Of a stretch of 64,000 nt of DNA, positions 25,133 to 33,710 are shown one piece after another. Both the position numbers and the translations under genes were made by a program. Every line of letters begins with the position of its first letter. Positions within the stretch are counted from its first letter, which is position 1. Origin of the DNA: Lachnospiraceae bacterium (GTDB lineage Bacteria > Bacillota > Clostridia > Lachnospirales > Lachnospiraceae); assembly GCA_022792335.1 (NCBI GenBank), contig JAAWAV010000014.1, positions 1 through 64,000 on the forward strand. The letters are read 5' to 3'. A model generated the notes under the pieces. The model ran no database searches. It was not told the DNA's origin and was given only the letters and a program-made list of their open reading frames with translations.

Positions 25133-26125
25133 ATGAAAATTCTAGTGCTTGGCGGGGCCGGTTATATCGGTTCTCACACAGTATACGAGCTGGTGGATGC
25201 AGGAGAGGATGTGGTGATCCTTGATAATCTGGAGACGGGACACAGGGAGGCGGTACACCCGAAGGCGAAATTTTATCATGGGGATCTGAGAGATCGAAGC
25301 TTTGTAGATTCGGTTTTGGATTCAGAGAAGGATATCGACGCGGTGATTCATTTTGCGGCAAATTCCCTGGTGGGAGAGAGCATGACGGATCCGCTCAAAT
25401 ATTACGACAACAATCTTTGCGGTACCAAGGTACTTCTGGAGAGCATGGTGGCCCATGGCCTGGATAAGATCGTGTTTTCTTCCACAGCGGCTACCTACGG
25501 GGAACCGGAAAAAATTCCCATTGAGGAGACAGACCGGACGGAGCCGACCAATACTTATGGGGAGACGAAGCTTTCCATGGAAAAGATGTTCAAATGGACT
25601 GGATTGGCCCATGGACTCCGATTCGTATCCCTCCGGTATTTCAATGCCTGTGGCGCCCATGTGAGCGGCGAGATTGGCGAGGCCCACAATCCGGAGAGTC
25701 ATCTGATTCCTCTGATCCTTCAGGTGCCTCTGGGAAAACGGGAGGCCATCAGCATATTCGGCGACGATTATGATACCAAGGATGGTACCTGCGTCCGGGA
25801 TTACATCCATGTGACTGATCTGGCTCAGGCCCATATCCTGGCGGTAAAATACCTGATGGAGGGTGGAACGAGCGATATTTTCAACCTGGGCAATGGAGTC
25901 GGCTTTACAGTCAAAGAAGTCATCGAGACGGCAAGAAAAGTGACAGAAGATCCCATCAAAGCCGTTGTTTCTCCCAGAAGGGCGGGAGATCCGGCCAGAT
26001 TGATTGCTTCCAGTGAAAAGGCAAAACGGATCCTTGGCTGGAAACCGGAGCATGCGGATCTGGAGGAGATCATTGCCACTGCCTGGAAATGGCATAAGAA
26101 TCATCCGAATGGATATGCGAAATAA
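25133..26125 (+). CDS. galE: UDP-glucose 4-epimerase
   Basis: 330 aa extended SDR. NAD motif GGAGYIGSHTV near residues 7-17, serine STAATYG near 121 and catalytic YGETK near 146-150. It interconverts UDP-galactose and UDP-glucose for the Leloir pathway. ATG at 25133 is preferred, giving MKILVLGG. An ATG at 25127 adds two residues. A second, divergent galE lies at 43381. Confidence 0.95.
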   Translation: MKILVLGGAGYIGSHTVYELVDAGEDVVILDNLETGHREAVHPKAKFYHGDLRDRSFVDSVLDSEKDIDAVIHFAANSLVGESMTDPLKYYDNNLCGTKVLLESMVAHGLDKIVFSSTAATYGEPEKIPIEETDRTEPTNTYGETKLSMEKMFKWTGLAHGLRFVSLRYFNACGAHVSGEIGEAHNPESHLIPLILQVPLGKREAISIFGDDYDTKDGTCVRDYIHVTDLAQAHILAVKYLMEGGTSDIFNLGNGVGFTVKEVIETARKVTEDPIKAVVSPRRAGDPARLIASSEKAKRILGWKPEHADLEEIIATAWKWHKNHPNGYAK

Positions 26126-26137
26126 GGGGGGACAGTC

Positions 26138-27628
26138 ATGATGGAAAACGCCGTCAAAAAGCTTGTGACTTATGGACTGGAAACCGGCCTGATTGAAAAA
26201 GAGGATGTCCAGTATACCACAAATGCGCTTTTAGAGACGCTTAAGATCGAGGAATATGAGGAGCCTCTGGAAGAATATCATGATGTAGAACTGGAGCCGG
26301 TACTCGCCGAACTACTGGACTACGCCTGCGAGAAGGGACTGATTCAGGACAGTGTGGTCTACCGGGATCTGTTTGACACAAAGCTTATGGCAAAGCTGGT
26401 GGCAAGGCCCAGCGAAATTATTCGGAAGTTTTGGGCGCTTTATGAAAAGAGCCCGGAGGCAGCTACGGATTATTATTATAAATTCAGTCAGGACACAGAT
26501 TACATCCGTCGTTACCGGGTGAAGAAGGATCTGAAATGGAAGGCGGAGACTCCTTACGGGGAAATGGATATTACCATCAATCTGTCTAAGCCGGAGAAGG
26601 ACCCGAAGGCCATCGCAGCGGCTAAGCTGGCAAAGCAGAGCGGTTACCCCAAATGCCTGCTCTGCGCGGAGAATGAAGGCTATGCAGGGCGGGTAAACCA
26701 TCCGGCCAGGCAGAATCACCGAATCATCCCTATCACAGTGAATGGAAAGCCCTGGGGGCTTCAGTATTCCCCTTACGTATACTACAACGAGCACTGCATT
26801 GTGCTCAATAAGGAACATACCCCCATGCAGATTGACCGGGACGCTTTCTGCAAACTGCTGGACTTTGTAAGACAGTTCCCTCATTACTTTCTGGGGTCCA
26901 ATGCGGACCTTCCCATTGTGGGCGGATCGATTTTGAGCCACGATCATTTCCAGGGTGGCCATTATGAATTTGCCATGGCAAAAGCCCCCATCGAGGAGCC
27001 GGTTGCCATCCACGGTTTTGAGCATTTGGAAGCGGGGATTGTGAAATGGCCGATGTCCGTGATCCGTCTCCGTTCTGAACACACGGAAGATCTGATCGAC
27101 GCTGCGGACAAGATTTTAAAAGCGTGGAGAGGGTATACGGACGAAGCGGCTTTTATTTATGCAGAGACGGACGGAGAGCCTCATAATACTATTACGCCCA
27201 TTGCCAGAAAGCGGGGAGAAGTTTATGAACTGGATCTGGTCTTGCGCAACAATATTACCACAAAGGAGCACCCGCTTGGCGTCTATCATCCTCATGCGAA
27301 CCTTCACCACATCAAGAAGGAAAATATTGGACTCATTGAGGTTATGGGGCTGGCAGTTTTACCGGCAAGATTAAAAGGGGAGATGGAGAAGCTGGCCGAA
27401 GTGATTTTGGAAGGCGGAGATCTGCGGGCGGACGAAACGACGAAAAAACATGCCGATTGGGCCGAGGAATTTTTGAAGCGTTGTCCCAAGGTCCATGCAG
27501 ATAATATCCATGATATCATTCGGAAAGAAATCGGCTCTGTGTTCAGCCAGGTTCTGGAGGATGCCGGAGTTTATAAGAGAACTCTGGAAGGAAAGGCGGC
27601 CTTCCGGCGGTTCATTGAGAGTCTCTAG
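26138..27628 (+). CDS. galT: UTP-hexose-1-phosphate uridylyltransferase, Firmicute type
   Basis: 496 aa, the long Firmicute GalT family rather than the 350-aa E. coli type. The histidine motif ILSHDHFQGGHYEFAM lies near residues 265-280. It transfers UMP between UDP-glucose and galactose-1-phosphate. It follows galE by 12 bases, completing galactokinase, epimerase and transferase in one transcript. Confidence 0.95.
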   Translation: MMENAVKKLVTYGLETGLIEKEDVQYTTNALLETLKIEEYEEPLEEYHDVELEPVLAELLDYACEKGLIQDSVVYRDLFDTKLMAKLVARPSEIIRKFWALYEKSPEAATDYYYKFSQDTDYIRRYRVKKDLKWKAETPYGEMDITINLSKPEKDPKAIAAAKLAKQSGYPKCLLCAENEGYAGRVNHPARQNHRIIPITVNGKPWGLQYSPYVYYNEHCIVLNKEHTPMQIDRDAFCKLLDFVRQFPHYFLGSNADLPIVGGSILSHDHFQGGHYEFAMAKAPIEEPVAIHGFEHLEAGIVKWPMSVIRLRSEHTEDLIDAADKILKAWRGYTDEAAFIYAETDGEPHNTITPIARKRGEVYELDLVLRNNITTKEHPLGVYHPHANLHHIKKENIGLIEVMGLAVLPARLKGEMEKLAEVILEGGDLRADETTKKHADWAEEFLKRCPKVHADNIHDIIRKEIGSVFSQVLEDAGVYKRTLEGKAAFRRFIESL

Positions 27629-27692
27629 TGCCAGGGGACGAAGGCGTATGGACCTCTGGACAGTAAGATTCCATAAATTTGAAAATGCTCTC

Positions 27693-27721
27693 TTGACAAA
27701 CGAAATTCCCTGAGATAAGAT
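27693..27721 (+). promoter_or_regulatory. Promoter of the leuS T-box transcript
   Basis: TTGACA (27693-27698), 17-base spacer, TAAGAT (27716-27721), directly before the T-box leader. Confidence 0.8.
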
Positions 27722-27734
27722 ATTTCCATATGAA

Positions 27735-28012
27735 AAAAGCGACGAAGAGAAGAAGTAGGGTTTTTTAAGGCTTCAGAGAGCTGCCGGATGGTGCGAGGCA
27801 GCGCCGGAGGGAGTCCGAACTGGTCTTGGAGCTCCGCGTCCCAAAGGATGCCGTTCCTGATTGCTATGTATAAATCGCAGGAGGAATCGGACTTTCAGTA
27901 GGAGGCGGCGGGTATTCCCGTTATAGAAGCGATGAGCGCGCAGCTTTTGCTGCGAAATAGAGTGGTACCGCGAACAGGCCCTTCGTCTCTATGGAGAAGA
28001 AGGGCTTATTTA
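27735..28012 (+). ncRNA. T-box leader controlling leuS
   Basis: Stem I opens with GACGAAGAGAAGAAGTAG (27741-27758). The apical hairpin GCTGCC-GGATGGTGCGA-GGCAGC follows at about 27780. The specifier after GAA is CTG (27820-27822), a leucine codon. The T-box AATAGAGTGGTACCGCGA (27956-27973) is followed by a competing terminator GCCCTTC/GAAGGGC with trailing T and A bases (27979-28012). Uncharged tRNA-Leu should favour read-through into leuS. Confidence 0.93.
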
Positions 28013-28035
28013 TTTGGAAGAAAGGAAAATACGTC

Positions 28036-30450
28036 ATGGCAATCCCTTATAATCATAAGGAAATCGAGAAAAAGTGGACAAAGAAATGGGAGGAATCCCC
28101 TGTCAATGTGGATGACGGAAAAAAACCGAAGTATTATTGTCTGGATATGTTTCCCTATCCTTCAGGAAACGGGCTCCATGTGGGGCACTGGAGAGGCTAT
28201 GTGATCTCCGATGTGTGGAGCCGTTACAAGATGATGAAGGGGTATTACCTCATTCATCCTATGGGCTGGGACGCCTTCGGTCTGCCGGCGGAAAACTATG
28301 CGATCAAAATGGGAGAGCATCCGGCCAAATCCACGGCGGACAATGTGAACCGTATCAGAGAGCAGATCAAGCAGATTGCGGCCGTTTATGACTGGGATAT
28401 GGAGGTAAACACCACCGATCCTGCATTCTATAAATGGACCCAGTGGATTTTCGTGAAGATGTTTAAGGCAGGGCTGGCCTATGAGAAAGAGATGCCCATC
28501 AACTGGTGCCCCTCCTGTAAAACGGGGCTGGCCAACGAAGAGGTAGTAAACGGAAGCTGTGAGCGATGTGGCGCTCCAGTGACGAAGAAGAACCTGAAAC
28601 AGTGGATGCTCAAGATTACGGCTTATGCCGAGCGGTTATTATCGGATCTGGATAAGTTAGACTGGCCGGAGAAGGTCAAGAAGATGCAGACTGACTGGAT
28701 CGGGAAATCCTACGGTGCGGAGATTGATTTCAAGGTGGATGGAAGAGACGAGGCCATCAAGGTTTATACCACTCGTCCCGATACCCTTTATGGCGCGACT
28801 TTTATGGTGCTGGCCCCGGAGCATGCCATGGCGGCGGGCCTTGCCGTTCCGGAACAGAAGCAGGCGGTGGACGCTTATATTTATCAGGCGTCTATGAAGT
28901 CCAATGTGGACCGTCTGCAGGATAAAGAAAAGACAGGCGTGTTCACCGGAAGCTATGCCGTCAATCCGGTCAACGGTGCAAAGGTCCCTATCTGGCTGTC
29001 CGATTACGTTCTGGCAGACTATGGAACCGGCGCTATTATGTGCGTGCCGGCTCATGATGAGAGAGACTTTGAATTTGCAACGAAATTTCAGATTCCGATT
29101 ATTCAGGTCATCTCTCCTGACGGAAAAGAAAATCCGGAGCTCAAGGAAGCTTATGTGAATCCCGGCATCATGATTAATTCCGACGAATTTAACGGTATGC
29201 CCTCCGAGGAAGCCAAGGCGAAGGTGCCGGATATTATGGAGAAACGGGGTCTTGGAAAGAAAACAGTTCAGTATAAGCTTCGCGACTGGGTATTTTCCAG
29301 ACAGCGTTACTGGGGCGAGCCCATTCCCATCGTTCACTGTGACCACTGTGGCTGCGTGCCGGTGCCGGAGGAGGAGCTTCCCCTTCTGCTTCCGGATGTG
29401 AAATCCTACCAGCCTACAGGAACGGGAGAATCCCCTCTGGCAGCCATCGACGAGTGGGTCAATACCACCTGCCCGGTCTGTGGACGCCCGGCCAAGAGAG
29501 AGACCAACACCATGCCTCAGTGGGCAGGTTCTTCCTGGTATTTCCTCCGCTACGTGGACAATAAAAACGACAAGGAGTTAGTTTCCAAAGAGAGGGCCGA
29601 TAATTATCTGCCGGTGGATATGTATATCGGCGGCGTAGAACATGCGGTGCTTCACCTGCTCTACTCTCGTTTCTATACCAAGTTCCTTTATGACATCGGC
29701 GTGGTGGGCTTTGACGAACCTTTTACCAAACTGTTTAACCAGGGGATGATCACTGGGAAGAACGGCATCAAGATGAGTAAATCCAAGGGCAATGTAGTAT
29801 CTCCCGACGATCTGGTACGGGATTATGGATGTGATTCCCTCAGGATGTATGAACTTTTCGTGGGGCCGCCGGAGCTTGATTCCGAGTGGGACGAGAGGGG
29901 CATCGACGGCGTGAACCGCTTCTTAAATCGGTTCTGGAATTTGGTCATGGACAGCAGGGATGCGCACGTGGCCCCTACCAGGGAGATGGAAAAACTCCGT
30001 CACAAGATGATCTACGACATTACCACCCGTTTGGAGAGTTTCAGCCTGAACACGGTGGTCAGCGGCTTTATGGAATATAACAACAAGATGCTGGAGATTT
30101 CCAAGAAAAACGGCGGAATGGATCAGGAGACTCTGGAAGCGGCCATTACTCTACTGGCCCCCTTTGCTCCCCATATTTGCGAAGAACTGTGGAGCCAGTT
30201 GGGCCATGAAAACAGCGTGTTTGTGGATAACAAGTGGCCGGAGTATGACAAAGCCAAGATGGCTGACGATGAGAAGGAGATTGCCGTTCAGTTAAACGGA
30301 AAGACCAGATGCGTTGTGACGCTTCCTGTCGATATCGATAAAGAAGCCGCCCTGGCAGCAGGGAAAGAAGCCCTTGGAAATAAGCTTACCGGGACCATCG
30401 TCAAGGAGATTTATGTGCCGGGCAGAATCATCAATATTGTTGCGAAATAA
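28036..30450 (+). CDS. leuS: Leucyl-tRNA synthetase
   Basis: 804 aa class I synthetase. HIGH-type motif PYPSGNGLHVGHWRGY near residues 40-55, zinc-like CPSC...CERCG near 155-178, editing domain (about 220-400) and KMSKSKGNVVSPDD near 579-592. ATG at 28036 after AAAGGAAAA. A longer frame from 27991 would start inside the terminator of the leader. Leucine-codon T-box control fits the product. Confidence 0.97.
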   Translation: MAIPYNHKEIEKKWTKKWEESPVNVDDGKKPKYYCLDMFPYPSGNGLHVGHWRGYVISDVWSRYKMMKGYYLIHPMGWDAFGLPAENYAIKMGEHPAKSTADNVNRIREQIKQIAAVYDWDMEVNTTDPAFYKWTQWIFVKMFKAGLAYEKEMPINWCPSCKTGLANEEVVNGSCERCGAPVTKKNLKQWMLKITAYAERLLSDLDKLDWPEKVKKMQTDWIGKSYGAEIDFKVDGRDEAIKVYTTRPDTLYGATFMVLAPEHAMAAGLAVPEQKQAVDAYIYQASMKSNVDRLQDKEKTGVFTGSYAVNPVNGAKVPIWLSDYVLADYGTGAIMCVPAHDERDFEFATKFQIPIIQVISPDGKENPELKEAYVNPGIMINSDEFNGMPSEEAKAKVPDIMEKRGLGKKTVQYKLRDWVFSRQRYWGEPIPIVHCDHCGCVPVPEEELPLLLPDVKSYQPTGTGESPLAAIDEWVNTTCPVCGRPAKRETNTMPQWAGSSWYFLRYVDNKNDKELVSKERADNYLPVDMYIGGVEHAVLHLLYSRFYTKFLYDIGVVGFDEPFTKLFNQGMITGKNGIKMSKSKGNVVSPDDLVRDYGCDSLRMYELFVGPPELDSEWDERGIDGVNRFLNRFWNLVMDSRDAHVAPTREMEKLRHKMIYDITTRLESFSLNTVVSGFMEYNNKMLEISKKNGGMDQETLEAAITLLAPFAPHICEELWSQLGHENSVFVDNKWPEYDKAKMADDEKEIAVQLNGKTRCVVTLPVDIDKEAALAAGKEALGNKLTGTIVKEIYVPGRIINIVAK

Positions 30451-30475
30451 TTGATAAATTTTAGACGGATATGCA

Positions 30476-30504
30476 TTGACTTTTCCATGGGAAAATGAGA
30501 TAAT
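30476..30504 (+). promoter_or_regulatory. Promoter of pckA
   Basis: TTGACT (30476-30481), 17 bases, GATAAT (30499-30504). The leader to the pckA start is about 140 bases and holds no gene. Confidence 0.65.
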
Positions 30505-30648
30505 AAAACAGATTTTGATTTACGCGAAGGCAAAGTGAGGAGTATCGTCGGACTGATTCATAAGATATCTGCTCATGCCCGCGAATGTGAAAAATTCGCA
30601 AAGCGTATTTCATAGGTTCATTTAATTTTTTAAAGGAGGACGCAAGAA

Positions 30649-32346
30649 ATGGCGACAAAAGCAAATTATCCTGTTTCTGAGATCGGCAAGGGTAAGGTTG
30701 GATTTTCCAAGACCCGTGCGATTGTTGAAGCCGCTTTTTACGGTAACAATGTGGTGAAAGTAAACAGCTTGAAGGAAGCTTACAAGCTGGCGAAAGACTC
30801 TCCCGGAACGGTAGTTACCGACATGCCGGTATATAGAGCAGAGGAAATCGGCCTGGATAGCGATGCGAAGGTTCTGTTATTCAACGACGGCGCAATCACT
30901 GGACGCTATGCGACGGCTCGTAGGATTGCCGGAGAGCCCGGAGTAGACTGCGAAGCTCTGGACAAAGTGGCGATGGACGCTATTTATGATTCCCGCTGGA
31001 AGAAGATGTATCATGCAGAAGCTTACGTGGGACTGGATTCTGAGTTCATGGTAAAAGCTCATCTGCTTCTCCCCGAGGGCGAAGAAAACATTATGTATTC
31101 CTGGATGTTAAACTTCCAGTATCTGTCTGACGAGTATGTCAAGATGTATAAGAACTCCAAGATGGTGGGAGATGGCAAGGAAGCAGATATCTATATTTTC
31201 TCTGATCCTCAGTGGGTACCTGTGGAGCATCCCGGCGTGAGCTTTGACTGCTTAAGCGATCCGGCTAAGAAAACTCTTTGCTATTTCAATACAGAAACCA
31301 ACTGTGCCTGCATCCTTGGTATGAGATACTTTGGCGAGCATAAGAAGGGCACGCTGACTATGGCTTGGGCCATCGCAAACCGCAATGGTTATGCTTCTTG
31401 CCATGGCGGACAGAAGGAATACACTTTGGCGGACGGTAGCAAGTACGTTGCTTCCGTATTCGGCCTTTCCGGTTCCGGCAAGTCCACTCTGACCCATGCA
31501 AAACATGATGGTAAATATGGCGTTACTGTGCTGCATGACGATGCGTTCGTTATCAATACGGATACATGTGCTTCTGTCGCTCTGGAGCCTTCTTACTTTG
31601 ATAAGACGGCGGATTATCCGACCGGATGTCCGGACAATCAGTATCTGTTGACTGTACAGAACTGCTCCGCGACCATCGATGAGGACGGAAAGATTCAGCT
31701 TGTGACGGAGGATATCAGAAATGGCAATGGACGTGCTATCAAGTCCATCCTCTGGTCTCCGAACCGCGTGAATCGTGTGGACGCACCTGTGAACTCTATT
31801 TTCTGGATCATGAAGGATCCCACCATTCCGCCTGTTGTAAAGTTAAAGGGTTCTTCTCTGGCTTCCGTCATGGGCGCTACCCTGGCGACCAAAAGATCCT
31901 CTGCTGAGAGACTGGCTCCCGGCGTAGATCCCAACAAGCTGGTAGTAGTACCTTATGCAAATCCTTTCCGGACCTATCCTCTGGCTCATGATTATGAGAA
32001 GTTTAAGAAGCTGGTGGAGGAGAAGAACGTAGACTGCTATATCATCAACACTGGTGATTTTATGGGCAAAAAGGTTCAGCCCAAGGATACTCTTGGAATC
32101 CTTGAGAGCATCGTAGATGGCAAGGCCCAGTTCAAGAAATGGGGTCCTTTCTCCGATATCGAGATTATGGACTGGGAAGGCTTCGTTCCGGATATGAACG
32201 ATGCAGAGTACCTGACTCAGTTAAAAGCTCGTATGCAGGATCGCGTCAATGAAGTTGCTGCATTTGCGACAGAAAAGGGCGGATATGACAAGCTGCCGGA
32301 TGACGCGCTGGACGCTCTGAAGAAGGTAGTAAGCGAACTGAATTAA
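30649..32346 (+). CDS. pckA: Phosphoenolpyruvate carboxykinase (ATP)
   Basis: 565 aa, slightly longer than the usual 530-540. The kinase-1 motif GLSGSGKSTL lies near residues 272-281 and the metal-binding HDDAFVI near 299. It interconverts oxaloacetate and phosphoenolpyruvate with ATP. In gut anaerobes it often runs in the carboxylating direction. RBS AAAGGAGG. Monocistronic, with its own promoter and terminator. Confidence 0.95.
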   Translation: MATKANYPVSEIGKGKVGFSKTRAIVEAAFYGNNVVKVNSLKEAYKLAKDSPGTVVTDMPVYRAEEIGLDSDAKVLLFNDGAITGRYATARRIAGEPGVDCEALDKVAMDAIYDSRWKKMYHAEAYVGLDSEFMVKAHLLLPEGEENIMYSWMLNFQYLSDEYVKMYKNSKMVGDGKEADIYIFSDPQWVPVEHPGVSFDCLSDPAKKTLCYFNTETNCACILGMRYFGEHKKGTLTMAWAIANRNGYASCHGGQKEYTLADGSKYVASVFGLSGSGKSTLTHAKHDGKYGVTVLHDDAFVINTDTCASVALEPSYFDKTADYPTGCPDNQYLLTVQNCSATIDEDGKIQLVTEDIRNGNGRAIKSILWSPNRVNRVDAPVNSIFWIMKDPTIPPVVKLKGSSLASVMGATLATKRSSAERLAPGVDPNKLVVVPYANPFRTYPLAHDYEKFKKLVEEKNVDCYIINTGDFMGKKVQPKDTLGILESIVDGKAQFKKWGPFSDIEIMDWEGFVPDMNDAEYLTQLKARMQDRVNEVAAFATEKGGYDKLPDDALDALKKVVSELN

Positions 32347-32436
32347 TCGTTTTAGATAGTAGCGTAGAATAGAGGCGAAATTTGACAGAAACAGTGAGAT
32401 AGAATTGATGTTTTGTCGAAGCCTTTGAGCAAAGAA

Positions 32437-32481
32437 GCCGTCTGGCAATTGGAAAACAAATTGCCGGGCGGTATTTTTTTA
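32437..32481 (+). terminator. Intrinsic terminator after pckA
   Basis: GCCGTCTGGCAATT and AATTGCCGGGCGGT form a hairpin around GGAAAACA, followed by seven T. No gene is visible from here to 32631. Confidence 0.85.
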
Positions 32482-32631
32482 TCTATTTGTTGTTCTGAAT
32501 TTTTAGCAATAGAAAAAAGGGATAAAAAATACAGAGAAGATAAAAAGAGAACATAAAAAATATATGATGAAAGAGTACATCATAATTGGAAATGTGCAGG
32601 AAATAGATACTGCGAAACTGTACGGGGACGA

Positions 32632-32880
32632 TTACAATTCTTTGAAAAGTCTGTAAGGACTTACTTCTAAGGCTTTTGCCAGGTCAAAGATGACTTCCAG
32701 AGAAGGCGGATTTTTAAAAGAAGCAGATTCAATGAGAGACAGGTATTTGGAAGAAATTCCTGCTTTAGAGGCGATCTGCTCCTGGGTCATCTGGAGGCAA
32801 TTTCTGAAATAACGGATATTCAGGGACAGAGTCCTGTATTTTTCAAAATTAGATTCTTTCGGAAGCTTAGGCTGAGACAA
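32632..32880 (-). CDS. Small XRE family transcriptional regulator
   Basis: 82 aa, almost only a Cro/XRE helix-turn-helix domain (NIRYFRNCLQMTQEQIASKAGISSKYLSLIE, residues about 22-52). The TTG at 32880 is chosen because AGAAAGGAGT precedes it by 6 bases. The open frame extends 7 codons further upstream. Transcribed divergently from the Spo0A_C-like gene across 245 bases with a nested dyad, so it may regulate that gene. Target unknown. Confidence 0.75.
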   Translation of the reverse strand: MSQPKLPKESNFEKYRTLSLNIRYFRNCLQMTQEQIASKAGISSKYLSLIESASFKNPPSLEVIFDLAKALEVSPYRLFKEL

Positions 32881-32944
32881 GATCTTACTCCTTTCTGTCA
32901 AAAGAGAACGCTAAAATTTTTAACGAAATTTCATATATAGTTTG

Positions 32945-32990
32945 GCACAAATATTGAAAATAATAAACTCATTATTGAGGTAGGTTGTGC
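32945..32990. promoter_or_regulatory. Nested dyad between divergent XRE and Spo0A_C-like genes
   Basis: GCACAA (32945-32950) mirrors TTGTGC (32985-32990), and AATAAT (32959-32964) mirrors ATTATT (32971-32976). Both pairs share the same centre at 32967.5. This symmetry suggests an operator for a dimeric or tetrameric regulator, possibly the adjacent XRE protein. Confidence 0.5.
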
Positions 32991-33031
32991 TATTATTGTT
33001 AGGAAAAACTTGAATAATAATAGTGGAACGC

Positions 33032-33060
33032 TTGCATTGGCCATGGTTATATAGTAAAAT
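33032..33060 (+). promoter_or_regulatory. Promoter of the Spo0A_C-like gene
   Basis: TTGCAT (33032-33037), 17 bases, TAAAAT (33055-33060), about 65 bases before the start codon. Confidence 0.55.
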
Positions 33061-33125
33061 TAAAACAAACCTCTAAAAAAATAGAAAAATATAAAGCATA
33101 AGACGAGAAAGGAGGCAAAAGCATT

Positions 33126-33443
33126 ATGCATATGGATGAATTACTGCGAAGAATTTATTATTTAAAGAGCTACAAAGGATATCCGTGCCTTGTTTCCTGT
33201 ATCAAAAGAGTAAAAGAGGATGAATCAAGGTTGTATGGAATCAGAAAACAGGTGTATTGTCCCGTAGCCAGAGAACATGGAGTGAAGCTGGAAAACTTGG
33301 AGAAAAATCTGAGAACGATGAGAGATATTTTTCAGATCCGAGGCGGAACGCAACTGCTAGAAACACAACTAGGAGGAAAGCAGGATAGTCTGTATCCGAG
33401 AGAGTTGATTGAGGCACTGGCAGAATGCATCACAGACATGTAA
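33126..33443 (+). CDS. Stand-alone Spo0A C-terminal-domain-like protein
   Basis: 105 aa. The order KGYPCLVSCIKRVKEDESRL, IRKQVYCPVAREHGVKLENLEKNLRT, then RGG..LLETQLGG and PRELIEALAECI parallels the Spo0A DNA-binding domain (KGYQYL..AI..V, ITKQLYPDIAKKY...VERAIRHAIE, G..LFG, NSEFIA.IADKL). The phosphoreceiver half is absent. The recognition-helix stretch VERAIRHA is changed to LEKNLRTM, so DNA specificity has probably diverged. AAAGGAGG precedes the ATG. Function unknown; a sporulation-related or competing DNA-binding role is conceivable. Confidence 0.75.
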   Translation: MHMDELLRRIYYLKSYKGYPCLVSCIKRVKEDESRLYGIRKQVYCPVAREHGVKLENLEKNLRTMRDIFQIRGGTQLLETQLGGKQDSLYPRELIEALAECITDM

Positions 33444-33509
33444 GAAATGTAGAATCTCTGTTCGAAAGCTTTGTTGTATTATGATATCTCTTTTTATTTA
33501 GTCCTGTCA

Positions 33510-33546
33510 AGCAGAAATTTTTCGGGGGGTTCGGGAAATTTCTGCT
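33510..33546. other. Perfect 11-bp hairpin with a G-rich loop
   Basis: AGCAGAAATTT (33510-33520) and AAATTTCTGCT (33536-33546) enclose TTCGGGGGGTTCGGG. There is no T-run on either strand, so it is not a classic terminator, although it sits between two genes transcribed rightwards and upstream of the recA promoter. Confidence 0.6.
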
Positions 33547-33636
33547 GCTAGGTCTTGTGATTTCATAGAGGATATGTTATACTCACCCCATCTAGCAGTT
33601 CTTTTCAGGATTTCTCCTGATTTTCCCACAAAGCAG

Positions 33637-33692
33637 TTGACTTTTGCTACAAACTATATTACTATGTTTACAACGAGAACGAACATTTGTTC
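33637..33692 (+). promoter_or_regulatory. recA promoter and LexA (SOS) box
   Basis: TTGACT (33637-33642), 17 bases, TACTAT (33660-33665). The perfect Firmicute LexA/DinR box GAACATTTGTTC (33681-33692) lies just downstream of the expected transcription start, so LexA should repress recA until DNA damage. Confidence 0.88.
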
Positions 33693-33710
33693 TGAATTGG
33701 AGGATGCAAG

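Noticed and set aside
27991-28035. leuS start at 27991
   Set aside because: This ATG lies in the loop of the T-box terminator and adds residues absent from LeuS proteins.
28657-29346. 229-aa minus-strand frame over leuS
   Set aside because: Antisense shadow of the leucyl-tRNA synthetase editing region.
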